Source: UMGS1387 sp045539625 (GTDB lineage: Bacteria; Bacillota; Clostridia; Oscillospirales; CAG-382). Taken from it: a stretch of 64,000 nt of DNA. A program made the translations under genes and the position numbers. The stretch lies in contig JAZQFS010000025.1 in NCBI GenBank assembly GCA_045539625.1, positions 1 to 64,000 of the forward strand, given 5' to 3'. The notes below the pieces were generated by a model. That model searched no databases, was not told the DNA's origin, and worked only from the letters and a program-made list of their open reading frames with translations. This document shows, one piece after another, positions 51,246 through 59,483 of the stretch (position 1 is its first letter; every line of letters begins with the position of its first letter).

Positions 51246-51869
51246 TTAGCTGTTAAAGCTGTTCATTGCCTTGTCCGTTTCGCCCTTATTCATGAGTATG
51301 AGAGCCTCACAGACATCGTCAAATCTTGCCGTAAGTGCTTTCATTTCGTCATCGGTAAAATGAGACAGCACCCAATCGGCAAGCACCATTTCAGGATGAG
51401 GCTTTTTACCTACACCCATTTTAATTCTCTTGAATTCTTCCGTACCGAGGCACTCGATAATGGATTTTATCCCGTTATGACCGCCTGCACTTCCCTTTTT
51501 CTTAATTTTGAAGGTGCCCGGCTCAAAAGAAGTATCGTCAAAAACCACCGTAATATTTTCCACGGGAATTTTATAAAACTTTGCCGCCTTTGCAACCGCC
51601 GTTCCCGACAAATTCATAAAGGTCTGCGGAAGCATAAGGAGTGTTCTGTTACCGCCGACCACCGCTTCTCCCACAAGGGCATCGAATTTGGAGGTTGTAA
51701 TGCTGCAATTCCACTTTTTCGATGCATAATCAAGGGTGAGAAAACCTGCGTTATGGCGGGTTGTCTTGTACTTATCACCGGGATTGCCCAGTCCCACAAT
51801 CATATGGGTTATGGGAGTTTTGGTATCCTCTTTTTTTTCAATTTTCTTAAAAAGGTCAAATATATCCAT
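51246..51869 (-). CDS. pth: peptidyl-tRNA hydrolase
   Basis: 207 aa. Releases tRNA from peptidyl-tRNA dropped by ribosomes. Family motifs: MIVGLGNPGDKYKTTRHNAGF with the catalytic His, LLMLPQTFMNLSG, VVFDDTSFEPG (family usually DD.DL..G), and GSAGGHNGIKSI. Compared with typical Pth it has about 20 extra N-terminal residues (charged, KKIEKKEDTK); an internal ATG at the MIVGLGN position would remove them but lacks a good ribosome site. It lies 18 bp after mrnC. Confidence 0.94.
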   Translation of the reverse strand: MDIFDLFKKIEKKEDTKTPITHMIVGLGNPGDKYKTTRHNAGFLTLDYASKKWNCSITTSKFDALVGEAVVGGNRTLLMLPQTFMNLSGTAVAKAAKFYKIPVENITVVFDDTSFEPGTFKIKKKGSAGGHNGIKSIIECLGTEEFKRIKMGVGKKPHPEMVLADWVLSHFTDDEMKALTARFDDVCEALILMNKGETDKAMNSFNS

Positions 51870-51887
51870 GTTTTTTCTTTCTTAGAT

Positions 51888-52346
51888 TTAGAGTTTTTCA
51901 TAGCCTTCCCCTTGAGGGGAAGCCTTTTGGGTACAAAACGCCATTTCAAACAGCTCTTTTGCTCTCAATATGTTACCCGAAACATACAGATATCCCATAA
52001 GAGCCTCAAAGCCCGTGGCACGTCTGTATTGAATAAGCTCGCCGTGTTTGGGAGTAAAATGCGTCTTGGCATTACGCCCTCTCTTGAAAACACTCATTTC
52101 CTTTTCCGTCAGCTTGTCGAGAATACGTTCAATGCCGTCGCTCTGAGCTTCACAGGTAATAATCGCCTTTGAGGCACGTACAAGTGCCCCCGGCTTTACT
52201 TCTCCGCTGAAATTCAACACATAGTCTCTTGCAAAAAGCTCCATCACGGCATCGCCCATATACGCAAGTGCAAGTATGGGAAAGGTGTCGGGGTTTTTAT
52301 CTTCTGCGAAAAAGCCTATCTGCGTTTTACTTACACTCTCTTCCAT
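51888..52346 (-). CDS. mrnC: mini-ribonuclease III
   Basis: 152 aa. RNase III catalytic domain without the double-stranded RNA-binding domain; it matures 23S rRNA in Bacillota. LALAYMGDAVMELFARDYV is the signature stretch with the metal-binding Asp. In the second half, GRNAKTHFTPKHGELIQYRRATGFEALMGYL-type sequence ends the fold with the second acidic pair. The first 16 bp overlap the end of cysS, as in many relatives where mrnC follows cysS. Confidence 0.95.
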   Translation of the reverse strand: MEESVSKTQIGFFAEDKNPDTFPILALAYMGDAVMELFARDYVLNFSGEVKPGALVRASKAIITCEAQSDGIERILDKLTEKEMSVFKRGRNAKTHFTPKHGELIQYRRATGFEALMGYLYVSGNILRAKELFEMAFCTQKASPQGEGYEKL

Positions 52347-53779
52347 TTAGCACCCTGAGGAGTATCCTCAATAACAATACCTCTTGCTTTTAAGTCGTCT
52401 CTGATTTTATCGGCTGTTGCCCAATCCTTTGCCTTCTTTGCTTCGGCACGCTTGGCAACAAGTGCATCAATCTCGGCGTCCTCGTCGCTGTTTTCGCTCT
52501 CTTTAATTTCAAAGCCGAAGAGAGTGATAAGCTCCATATAGATTTCCTTAGCCTTTTCAAGGAACTCAAGGGAAAGGTTTTCATTTGCAAGAGCCTTGTT
52601 TATATCACGTGTAAGCTCAAAGATTGCCGCAATACCGTCGGCTGTATTGAAGTCATAGTCAAGAGCTTCGCACATCTGTGTTCTTCTGCCCTCAAAGCCT
52701 TCAAGCAGTTTCTTTTCTTCCTCGGTAATTGCACCTGCACCGTTTTCCTTTGCAACCTTTATTCTGAAGGTGAGGTTTTCTTCACAAGTATGGAATCTTT
52801 CAACGCTGGTTTTCGCCTGATTCATAGCTTCAACGCAGTAGTTGACAGGGCTTCTGTAATGAGCAGAGATAATGAAGAAGCGGATAGCTTCGTAGCCGTA
52901 AACCTTTGCAACGTCTCTTACCTTAAAGGAAATGCCGCTCTTTGACATCTTCTGACCGTCGGTAAGAATGTATGCGTTATGAAGCCACATTTTTGTAAAT
53001 GTAGTATCTGCGCAGCCCTTACAGTCATTGTAGCTTTCGGACTGAGCAATTTCGTTTTCGTGATGAGGGAATGCAAGGTCTTCTCCGCCTGCATGAATAT
53101 CAATGTTATTGCCGAGATACTTTTTGCTCATCGCAGAACATTCGATATGCCAGCCCGGTCTTCCGTTACCCCAGGGAGATGCCCAATAAGGCTCGCCCGG
53201 CTTTGTTGCCTTCCATACAGCAAAGTCAAGGGGATCTTCCTTGATATCTGCAACGTCAATTCTTGCACCGCTGATAAGGTCATCAATATCCTTATGAGAA
53301 AGCTTGCCGTAGCCCTTGAACTTTCTTGTTCTGAAGTACACGTCATAATCTTCCTTTTCGGGATAGGGCTTTACTGCATAAGCATAGCCGTTATCAACAA
53401 GAGTCTTTACGATGTCAATGATTTCATCGATATTTTCTGTTGCTCTCGGGTGATTTGTTGCAGGCTTTACACCAAGTCCCTTGGCATCGGTAAAGTATTC
53501 TGCAATGTACTTTTCCGCCACTTCCTTTACTGTTGTGCCTTCCTCGTTGGCACGCTTAATCATCTTGTCGTCGATGTCGGTAAAGTTCTGTGTAAAGTTT
53601 ACCTTATAGCCTCTGTATTCAAGGTAACGTCTGAGAAAATCAAACACTACAAAGCATCTTGCGTTACCTACGTGGAAAAAGTCGTAAACGGTAGGTCCGC
53701 AGGCATACATCTTTACAGTTTCGCCGTCAAGGGGTTTGAGCTCTTCGTACTGTTTTGTCATTGTGTTGTATAATTTCAT
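52331..53779 (-). CDS. cysS: cysteinyl-tRNA synthetase
   Basis: 482 aa. Class I synthetase; the HIGH-type motif is FHVGNAR and the KMSKS motif is KMSKSG. Zinc ligands include the Cys in MYACGPTVYDFFH, CSAMSKKYLG and the HxxxE-type HAGGEDLAFPHHENE. The start at 53779 has GGAGAG about 10 nt upstream; an upstream in-frame extension crosses the cysE-cysS hairpin. No T-box leader is present, and the gene is 59 bp after cysE, so both are on one transcript. That fits a cysE-cysS operon for cysteine supply and use. Confidence 0.97.
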   Translation of the reverse strand: MKLYNTMTKQYEELKPLDGETVKMYACGPTVYDFFHVGNARCFVVFDFLRRYLEYRGYKVNFTQNFTDIDDKMIKRANEEGTTVKEVAEKYIAEYFTDAKGLGVKPATNHPRATENIDEIIDIVKTLVDNGYAYAVKPYPEKEDYDVYFRTRKFKGYGKLSHKDIDDLISGARIDVADIKEDPLDFAVWKATKPGEPYWASPWGNGRPGWHIECSAMSKKYLGNNIDIHAGGEDLAFPHHENEIAQSESYNDCKGCADTTFTKMWLHNAYILTDGQKMSKSGISFKVRDVAKVYGYEAIRFFIISAHYRSPVNYCVEAMNQAKTSVERFHTCEENLTFRIKVAKENGAGAITEEEKKLLEGFEGRRTQMCEALDYDFNTADGIAAIFELTRDINKALANENLSLEFLEKAKEIYMELITLFGFEIKESENSDEDAEIDALVAKRAEAKKAKDWATADKIRDDLKARGIVIEDTPQGAKWKRV

Positions 53780-53808
53780 ATTATCTTCACTCTCCGTATT
53801 AATTCCAC

Positions 53809-53830
53809 GTGTCGATGGGGGCATCGACAC
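53809..53830 (-). promoter_or_regulatory. hairpin in the cysE-cysS gap
   Basis: GTGTCGATG (53809-53817) pairs perfectly with CATCGACAC (53822-53830) around a 4-nt loop. No T run follows, so it is not a simple terminator. It could stabilise or process the message between the two genes. Confidence 0.65.
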
Positions 53831-53838
53831 CTGCGATT

Positions 53839-54507
53839 TTATTGTTTATTCTCATTATCCTTCTCTGCCAGTTTTTTTTCAAGTGCCTCAATACGCATAT
53901 AAAGCTTGCAAAGCTCCTGAGAAACAGGGTCGGGAATGTGAATCTGGTCAAGGTCGTTTTTAGCGGGACAGTCGGGATTCTGCTTTTTGCTTTTGCCCGT
54001 AAAAATCATTCTTGCGGGAACACCCACTGCCGTTGCTCCTTCGGGAACTGTATCAAGCACCACCGCACCTGCCGCAATTTTTGCGTTATCGCCAACAGTA
54101 AAAGGACCAAGCACCTTTGCACCTGAGCCTACCATTACGTTATTGCCCAAAGTCGGGTGACGCTTTCCCGTATCCTTACCTGTACCGCCGAGGGTAACTC
54201 CCTGATAGATAGTGCAGTTATCACCCACAACCGCCGTTTCGCCGATAACAACGCCGCTTCCGTGGTCAATGAGAAGTCCCTTGCCTATAGTTGCTCCGGG
54301 GTGAATCTCAACGCCTGTCATAAAACGTGCAAACTGGCTTATCCAGCGTGCTATAAATTTCCTGTTATGCTTATAAAACCAATGGGCAAATCTATGGTAA
54401 ATTACAGCATGAAGTCCCGAATAAAGAAAGAATATTTCCGCACCGCTTCTTGCAGCAGGGTCTCTTTCTTTAATGGAACGGATATCATATCTCAGTCTAT
54501 CAAACAC
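53839..54507 (-). CDS. cysE: serine O-acetyltransferase
   Basis: 222 aa. First step of cysteine synthesis, acetylating L-serine. An alpha-helical N-terminal domain is followed by the left-handed beta helix of hexapeptide repeats: GVEIHPGATIGKGLLIDHGS, VVIGETAVVGDNCTIYQGVT, then GTGKDTGKRHPTLG and NAKIAAGAVVLD. The GTG start at 54507 is preferred because AGAGGTG lies 6 nt upstream; the GTG at 54516 is part of that site. It is followed by cysS and preceded by pgsA on the same strand. Confidence 0.95.
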   Translation of the reverse strand: MFDRLRYDIRSIKERDPAARSGAEIFFLYSGLHAVIYHRFAHWFYKHNRKFIARWISQFARFMTGVEIHPGATIGKGLLIDHGSGVVIGETAVVGDNCTIYQGVTLGGTGKDTGKRHPTLGNNVMVGSGAKVLGPFTVGDNAKIAAGAVVLDTVPEGATAVGVPARMIFTGKSKKQNPDCPAKNDLDQIHIPDPVSQELCKLYMRIEALEKKLAEKDNENKQ

Positions 54508-54520
54508 AGACAGCACCTCT

Positions 54521-55135
54521 TTAAATTGTAATGTATTTTTTGTATGCCATAATATACTGCATACCCGAATAAATGGTAAAGAATACCATTACCGCCATAC
54601 AGACATATGTAAGAGGTGTACACGCCGCAAAGTTTTCAAGTCCCAGAGCCGAGAAGATTACAGGCTCCAAAATAAGAAGCTCAACAAATATGCACTGAGA
54701 AAATGTCTTGATTTTACCCGGCATTGCCGCCGCAATAACAACCTTTTCGCCTGTTACCGCAATAAGTCTTATACCGCTTACAGCAAGCTCTCTGAAAATA
54801 GTTATTGCAGTAGCAAGAACAAGCCACAGTCTCATATTATCATAAACATAAATGCCCGCCATAAGTGCGCCGATAACCATAAACTTATCTGCAAGAGGAT
54901 CCATAAATTTACCGAAGCTTGTTACAAGGTTATTCTTTCTTGCTATTTTGCCGTCAACAAAGTCTGTTATTGCAGCACCCAAGAAAAGCACGGCAGATAC
55001 TATGTAAAGTGCAAGTCTTACTCCATCGCTTTCCGTATTTTTGGTAAGCATCATACTTACCATAAACAGCGGTACCATAACGATTCTGATTATCGTAAGC
55101 TTATTGGGAAGATTCATATTTTTAAAAGCATTCAT
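54521..55135 (-). CDS. pgsA: CDP-diacylglycerol-glycerol-3-phosphate 3-phosphatidyltransferase
   Basis: 204 aa. Makes phosphatidylglycerol phosphate, the precursor of phosphatidylglycerol. A multi-helix membrane enzyme with the CDP-alcohol phosphotransferase motif visible as DFVDGKIARKNNLVTSFGKFMDPLADK, which holds the Asp residues of D-x2-D-G-x2-A-R-x8-G-x3-D-x3-D. The ATG at 55135 follows an internal AAAGGA; an upstream GTG would overlap the rimO end. It supplies the lipid that the LtaS-like enzyme at 15145 would use. Confidence 0.93.
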   Translation of the reverse strand: MNAFKNMNLPNKLTIIRIVMVPLFMVSMMLTKNTESDGVRLALYIVSAVLFLGAAITDFVDGKIARKNNLVTSFGKFMDPLADKFMVIGALMAGIYVYDNMRLWLVLATAITIFRELAVSGIRLIAVTGEKVVIAAAMPGKIKTFSQCIFVELLILEPVIFSALGLENFAACTPLTYVCMAVMVFFTIYSGMQYIMAYKKYITI

Positions 55136-55151
55136 TTTCAAAGCCGTCCTT

Positions 55152-56504
55152 TCACACAATTACTTCGCCAAGAAGGTCATAGTCCAAAACCTCTGTGATT
55201 TTTACGTTTACAAACTCACCCTCGCCGATTTTTCTGGCTTTGGATGAAAAATAAACCTTGCCGTCAATTTCCGGGCTGTCATATTTACTTCTGCCGAAAT
55301 ACACGCCCGATGCCTTGTCATAGCCCTCGCAAAGCACCTCAAGCACCTTGCCTACCTGCTTTTGGTTGAATTTTTCGTGAATATCAAACTGATTCTGCAT
55401 CAAAGAATCGTATCTTCTCTGCTTTGTCTTTTCCGAAACTATTCCTTCCTTGATGTTCGCCGCAGGTGTTCCCTCCTCGCAGGAAAATTGGAAAACGCCA
55501 AGACGTTCAAACTTTACTTCCTTTAAAAACTCCGCAATTTCCGCAAACTCCTTGTTGCCTTCACCCGGAAAGCCCACTATTACCGTTGAACGTATTGCAA
55601 TTCCCGGAACATTGTCACGAAGCAGCTTTATTCTTTCTCTTATTAGCTCGCCGTTTCCTCTGCGGTTCATAAGCTTTAAAACCTTATCGGAAATATGCTG
55701 AATGGGAAGGTCAACGTATTTTACGATTTTGTCTTCCTCGGCAATGGTCTTTACAAGCTCTTGTGTAATCTCTTCGGGATAACAGTAAAGAATTCTAATC
55801 CACTTGATACCGTCAATCTTACAAAGCTCACGAAGAAGCTTATCAAGGCTGTAGGTGCCGTACAAATCAAGACCGTAACGTGTGGTATCCTGCGAAACAA
55901 GAATAATTTCCTTTGCCCCCAGCGACACCATTTCCTTTGCTTCCGCAATTATATCCTCCATAGGTCTGCTTCTGAATTTACCTCGAAGATACGGAATGAT
56001 ACAGTAGGTACATCTGTTATCACAGCCCTCGGATATTTTAATATATACGGAATACTCGGGAGTTGTCACAACTCTGTCGCCGCCCATGGGTGAGTTCTCG
56101 GGAAGTGTTACGCAGCTGTACTTTGGCTTTTCTCTGTTTCCGCCGTTTTCGTATGCGTACTTTACCGCTTCTGCGATTTTTTCTATATCGCCCACACCGA
56201 CTATTGCGTCAACCTCAGGCATAAGCTCGAAAATCTCTTCTTTATATCTCTGAGCAAGACAGCCTGTTACAACTATTCCCTTCAGATGTCTGTTTTCTCT
56301 CAGCCATGCAACGTCAAGAATTGTTTCAATTGCTTCCTGCTTTGCACTTTCGATAAAAGCACAGGTGTTGACAACCACGACGTCTGCATGAATATCTTCT
56401 TCAACAATCTCTATATCGTTTTTCAACAGCACTGCCAGCATCACTTCGGAGTCAAGCAAGTTCTTTGGACAGCCCAGTGACACAAATGCACACTTTATGC
56501 TCAT
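55152..56504 (-). CDS. rimO: ribosomal protein S12 methylthiotransferase
   Basis: 450 aa. Radical-SAM enzyme that adds a methylthio group to Asp of ribosomal protein S12. The N-terminal UPF0004 domain begins FVSLGCPKNLLDSEVM with the first cluster Cys residues (also NTCAFIESAKQ and GCLAQRY). The radical SAM triad is CDNRCTYC, followed by IPYLRGKFRSR typical of RimO. A C-terminal TRAM domain ends the protein. The ATG at 56504 has AAAGGA 7 nt upstream; 70 further upstream codons are AT-rich leader. A -10-like TATAAT (56556-56551) lies upstream. Confidence 0.95.
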   Translation of the reverse strand: MSIKCAFVSLGCPKNLLDSEVMLAVLLKNDIEIVEEDIHADVVVVNTCAFIESAKQEAIETILDVAWLRENRHLKGIVVTGCLAQRYKEEIFELMPEVDAIVGVGDIEKIAEAVKYAYENGGNREKPKYSCVTLPENSPMGGDRVVTTPEYSVYIKISEGCDNRCTYCIIPYLRGKFRSRPMEDIIAEAKEMVSLGAKEIILVSQDTTRYGLDLYGTYSLDKLLRELCKIDGIKWIRILYCYPEEITQELVKTIAEEDKIVKYVDLPIQHISDKVLKLMNRRGNGELIRERIKLLRDNVPGIAIRSTVIVGFPGEGNKEFAEIAEFLKEVKFERLGVFQFSCEEGTPAANIKEGIVSEKTKQRRYDSLMQNQFDIHEKFNQKQVGKVLEVLCEGYDKASGVYFGRSKYDSPEIDGKVYFSSKARKIGEGEFVNVKITEVLDYDLLGEVIV

Positions 56505-56749
56505 GTTTATTTCCTTTCTGTAAACATAATTACCCTTTTTAAAACTTTTCATTATATCATACCACAATTCAAAGAAAAATTCAAGTACAAAATAAATATA
56601 TTTGAATATTTTTGAAAAATAAAGCTTTTGCAAAATCGTTGTAACCGTCAACAATTTTTGCGGTATTAACTTTACAGAAACAAAAAACAAGCTCTTTTCA
56701 AAGAAAAACATCATACAATCATTCCAAAAGTAAGAAAGGAAGATATATT

Positions 56750-57292
56750 ATGAGCATAAAGAACAGACGCATATACATACTGTTAACAAGCTTCCGTGAC
56801 ACAGGCTCAAGGCTTCTGCGTGCCTTTACAGGCTGCCGTCACACACATGCTTCAATAGGTCTTGAAGAGGATATGAACACCTTTTACAGCTTTGTATACA
56901 GAGGCTTTATAGTTGAAAAGCTGGGAAGATACTTAAAGCCCGACTCCAAGCCCTACAAATGCCGTCTTTACGAGCTTAAGGTTACGGAAAAGGTTTACAA
57001 TGCGGTAAAGGACGTAATCGAGGGGTTTAAAAATCTGAAAAGCAGACTGTCATATTCAAAGCTGGGTGTTGCCATGTGCTTATTTAAAATCCCTTACAGA
57101 AAAAAATTCAGCTACTTCTGTTCCCAGTTTGTTGCAGAAACCCTCAGACGCTCAAAAGCTGCAAAGCTGAGCCGTGACAGCTCGCTGTATTTTCCCGAGG
57201 ATTTACCTGCAATATCGGGACTCCGACTTTTATTTTCAGGCAATCACAGGGAACTGTTCAACAAATACTGTGTAAGTCTGAGTATTGTGTAA
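56750..57292 (+). CDS. permuted papain-like (YiiX/NlpC-P60-type) putative peptidase
   Basis: 180 aa. GCRHTHASIGLE near residue 26-37 and FCSQFVAETL near residue 122-131 give a His-then-Cys order as in circularly permuted NlpC/P60 and YiiX-type proteins. YSKLG and RKKFSYF precede the Cys, as in those families. No signal peptide or membrane segment is present, so a cytoplasmic thioesterase or amidase acting on lipids or peptides is possible. GAAAGGAAG precedes the ATG. It stands alone and is followed by a terminator. Confidence 0.65.
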   Translation: MSIKNRRIYILLTSFRDTGSRLLRAFTGCRHTHASIGLEEDMNTFYSFVYRGFIVEKLGRYLKPDSKPYKCRLYELKVTEKVYNAVKDVIEGFKNLKSRLSYSKLGVAMCLFKIPYRKKFSYFCSQFVAETLRRSKAAKLSRDSSLYFPEDLPAISGLRLLFSGNHRELFNKYCVSLSIV

Positions 57293-57327
57293 AAACTCTT
57301 CATTTGCAATACCCCTTTATCTGGGAC

Positions 57328-57355
57328 AGCCGCCATGGTGCGGCTTCTTTTTTTA
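57328..57355 (+). terminator. terminator after the papain-like gene
   Basis: AGCCGC (57328-57333) pairs with GCGGCT (57340-57345), followed by a T run. Confidence 0.85.
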
Positions 57356-57394
57356 TCCTATATGTAAACAATAGCCGCACAAGCAAATTAATAC

Positions 57395-57423
57395 TTGAAA
57401 TTGTCTTAAATTTGTGATATAAT
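57395..57423 (+). promoter_or_regulatory. sigma-A promoter of the SpoIID-like cluster
   Basis: TTGAAA at 57395-57400, 17-bp spacer, TATAAT at 57418-57423. Confidence 0.8.
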
Positions 57424-57457
57424 TGCTGTGTATCAATGAAAATAAGGATGTGATTCT

Positions 57458-57949
57458 TTGAAGAAAACACGTTTAATTGCTGTTTTTTCAAGCGTTTTAC
57501 TTGGCACGGCGCTCTGCTTTGCTGCAGGAAGTGCCATTGCCTCTACCGACACAGACCCGTTAATTACATTGAGCTATCTTGAAAAGGTGGCATTTCCAAA
57601 ATTTAAAGAGGATGTTCTTGCCTCAGTTCCAAAGCCCGAAACGCCTGCACCTGCAGTTACCGAAAATGCAAGTGCTTCATACAAGGTTATCGAGGTGCTT
57701 AAGGATCAGACAGTGCTTGCAGGCTCTGTATGCGAAATTATTGTTCGTCCCGGAAGCAATGCCGTATGTGTATCTCCCTTTGAGGATCAGGGTATTGCGG
57801 ACATAACCTTAGGCAACGAAATACTGAACGGTGTGGAAATTCCCGTCAACTCCTACTGTGTAATTCCAAGAGGCGGCGACGGAAGAGGCATCAAGGTTTT
57901 AAGCGAAAAAGCATATATAATGATTAGAGGTGACTATACAATTGGCTAA
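57458..57949 (+). CDS. secreted protein of unknown function
   Basis: 163 aa. A signal peptide (KKTRLIAVFSSVLLGTALCF then ASA-like site) leads to a region with an acidic, Pro-rich stretch (PKPETPAPAVTENAS). The rest is a small beta-rich domain (YKVIEVLKDQTVLAGSVCEI, GVEIPVNSYCVIPRGGDGRG) that I do not recognise by name. The start is TTG with AAGGATG upstream. The last 8 bp overlap the next small gene. First gene of a four-gene cluster with the SpoIID-like protein, so an envelope or sporulation-related role is the best guess. Confidence 0.7.
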   Translation: MKKTRLIAVFSSVLLGTALCFAAGSAIASTDTDPLITLSYLEKVAFPKFKEDVLASVPKPETPAPAVTENASASYKVIEVLKDQTVLAGSVCEIIVRPGSNAVCVSPFEDQGIADITLGNEILNGVEIPVNSYCVIPRGGDGRGIKVLSEKAYIMIRGDYTIG

Positions 57950-58049
57950 CAAGAAGAAGGACTCAAAGAAAATGGCTGTAAGAGTAATTGCAATAGTTCT
58001 TGCCGCTTTGTTTGTACTTGGCGGTATAGCTGCAATTCTCCCCTACTAA
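57942..58049 (+). CDS. 35-residue single-pass membrane peptide
   Basis: A TTG-start gene of 35 codons overlapping the preceding gene by 8 bp. AGAGGTG lies 9 nt upstream. The product has a Lys-rich N terminus (ANKKKDSKKMAVR) and one hydrophobic segment of about 20 residues (VIAIVLAALFVLGGIAAIL), a typical small membrane protein. It is reminiscent of DUF4044-type small proteins, but that match is only by style. It precedes the SpoIID-like gene by 67 bp. Confidence 0.75.
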   Translation: MANKKKDSKKMAVRVIAIVLAALFVLGGIAAILPY

Positions 58050-58064
58050 GCTGCATACTATTTA

Positions 58065-58097
58065 CGGCGCATGGTCTTAAATCAAGGTTATGCGCCG
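58065..58097 (+). promoter_or_regulatory. hairpin before the SpoIID-like gene
   Basis: CGGCGCAT (58065-58072) pairs perfectly with ATGCGCCG (58090-58097), 17-nt loop, and ends 7 nt before the ribosome site AAGGAG. No T run follows, so it may control message stability or translation. Confidence 0.6.
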
Positions 58098-58116
58098 AAA
58101 AATTCAAGGAGATTAT

Positions 58117-59460
58117 ATGAAAAAAACAAAGCTTTTCCTGCTTTTGCTTATGATGCTTATGTTTTCTTTATGCTGCAGTGCCAAGGAAGACTATGTGCGT
58201 GTCGGTCTGAGCTTTGGAAAGAGTGCCGCAAAAAGTGCTTCATTTTCCTTTAGTTCAGGATTTCAGGCAGGCTACATCAATGAGCAAGGTTCTTTTACGC
58301 CTGCTATGTTTTTCGCATCAAACGCAGTGCGTGCAGAAAGCACAAGTGCAGGAACATTTAAAATATTTGACAGTGAAAGCGGCGGTGCTCTTTTTGAGTG
58401 GCAAAAGGGCAAGGAAGCGGTTATCTGCCCAAGCGGCTCCGACAGAGTCTCGGCTTACACCGTTTACAGCGGCATAAAATACCCGTATTACATAATTCTT
58501 TCATCAAATTCGGACGGCAGCTTCAATGTTATAAACTATGTTGAAACAGAGCAGTACATAAAGGGCGTACTTCCGGGTGAGGTTTACCCCAGCTGGCATG
58601 AGGAGGCGCTTAAAGCTGCCGCTGTTGCAACAAGAACATTCACCTATCAGAGCCGAGGCGGAAAGCACAAGGCAAACGGAGTGGACCTTTGCAAATCTAC
58701 CTGCTGTCAGGTTTACAGCGGTATATCAAAGTGTACTGCCACCACAAACAAAGCAACCGACGACACCAAAGGTCAGGTGCTTCTTTACAACGGCAAGCTC
58801 ATTACCGCCGTGTACCACGCAATAAGCGGCGGCATCACCGAAAGCGCCGCAGGTGCCTGGGGCTCAAGTGCCGCACTTTATCCCTATCTTACGGTAGTTG
58901 AAACGCCCTTTGAGGATTATTCAAGTCTGTCAAACGGCAAGTGGAGCAAGTTTATTACCGACAAGGAGCTTTCTGCTCTTGTTGCTTCATCTTCATACAA
59001 AAACAAAATTTCAACAAGCATAAAATCCATAACAGTAAACGATTCCACCCCGGGATATCTTAACAACGTAACACTCACCGACACATCGGGAGCAAGCGTT
59101 GAGCTTAAAACATCCAGTCAGGTACGCTCATTCTTTTCAAAATATGCCATCAGTGCAAATTTCACCTTAGAGCGTAAATATCTTCCCACAGACAGCGGTC
59201 AGACAACCGCCGTTATAAGTGCCGACGGTGCCTACACAACAAGCCCCGACAAAGCTGTTTACTATCTGACAGCCGACGGCAAAAAATCAGCAGCAGGAGC
59301 TTCAGGCGGATATCTGCTTGACGGCAAGGGCTACGGACACGGCGTGGGACTGAGCCAGTACGGAAGTCAGTTTGCGGCAAAAGCGGGCTACACCTACACC
59401 GAGATTTTAGGCATCTACTACCCCGGAACGGTTATTGCAGACTACTCGGCATTAAACTAA
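58117..59460 (+). CDS. SpoIID/LytB-domain protein
   Basis: 447 aa. A hydrophobic N-terminal signal (KLFLLLLMMLMFSLCCS) with a Cys-Cys that could also be a lipobox-like site targets it to the membrane or outside. A SPOR-like or substrate-binding region (40-140) leads to the SpoIID domain: YIKGVLPGEVYPSWHEEALKA, AVATRTFTYQSRGG and, at the end, GYGHGVGLSQYGSQFAA. SpoIID is a lytic transglycosylase that works on peptidoglycan during spore engulfment; LytB-type relatives act in vegetative cells. The SpoIIP/SpoIIM partners are not in the window. The ATG at 58117 has AAGGAG 7 nt upstream; a longer in-frame ATG sits inside the hairpin. Confidence 0.9.
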   Translation: MKKTKLFLLLLMMLMFSLCCSAKEDYVRVGLSFGKSAAKSASFSFSSGFQAGYINEQGSFTPAMFFASNAVRAESTSAGTFKIFDSESGGALFEWQKGKEAVICPSGSDRVSAYTVYSGIKYPYYIILSSNSDGSFNVINYVETEQYIKGVLPGEVYPSWHEEALKAAAVATRTFTYQSRGGKHKANGVDLCKSTCCQVYSGISKCTATTNKATDDTKGQVLLYNGKLITAVYHAISGGITESAAGAWGSSAALYPYLTVVETPFEDYSSLSNGKWSKFITDKELSALVASSSYKNKISTSIKSITVNDSTPGYLNNVTLTDTSGASVELKTSSQVRSFFSKYAISANFTLERKYLPTDSGQTTAVISADGAYTTSPDKAVYYLTADGKKSAAGASGGYLLDGKGYGHGVGLSQYGSQFAAKAGYTYTEILGIYYPGTVIADYSALN

Positions 59461-59483
59461 AATAACAAAGGAATGAATTTAAT

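Noticed and set aside
49164..56749. T-box leaders for metG or cysS
   Set aside because: No specifier-loop or T-box consensus (TGGNACCGCG-like) in the short gaps before these genes.
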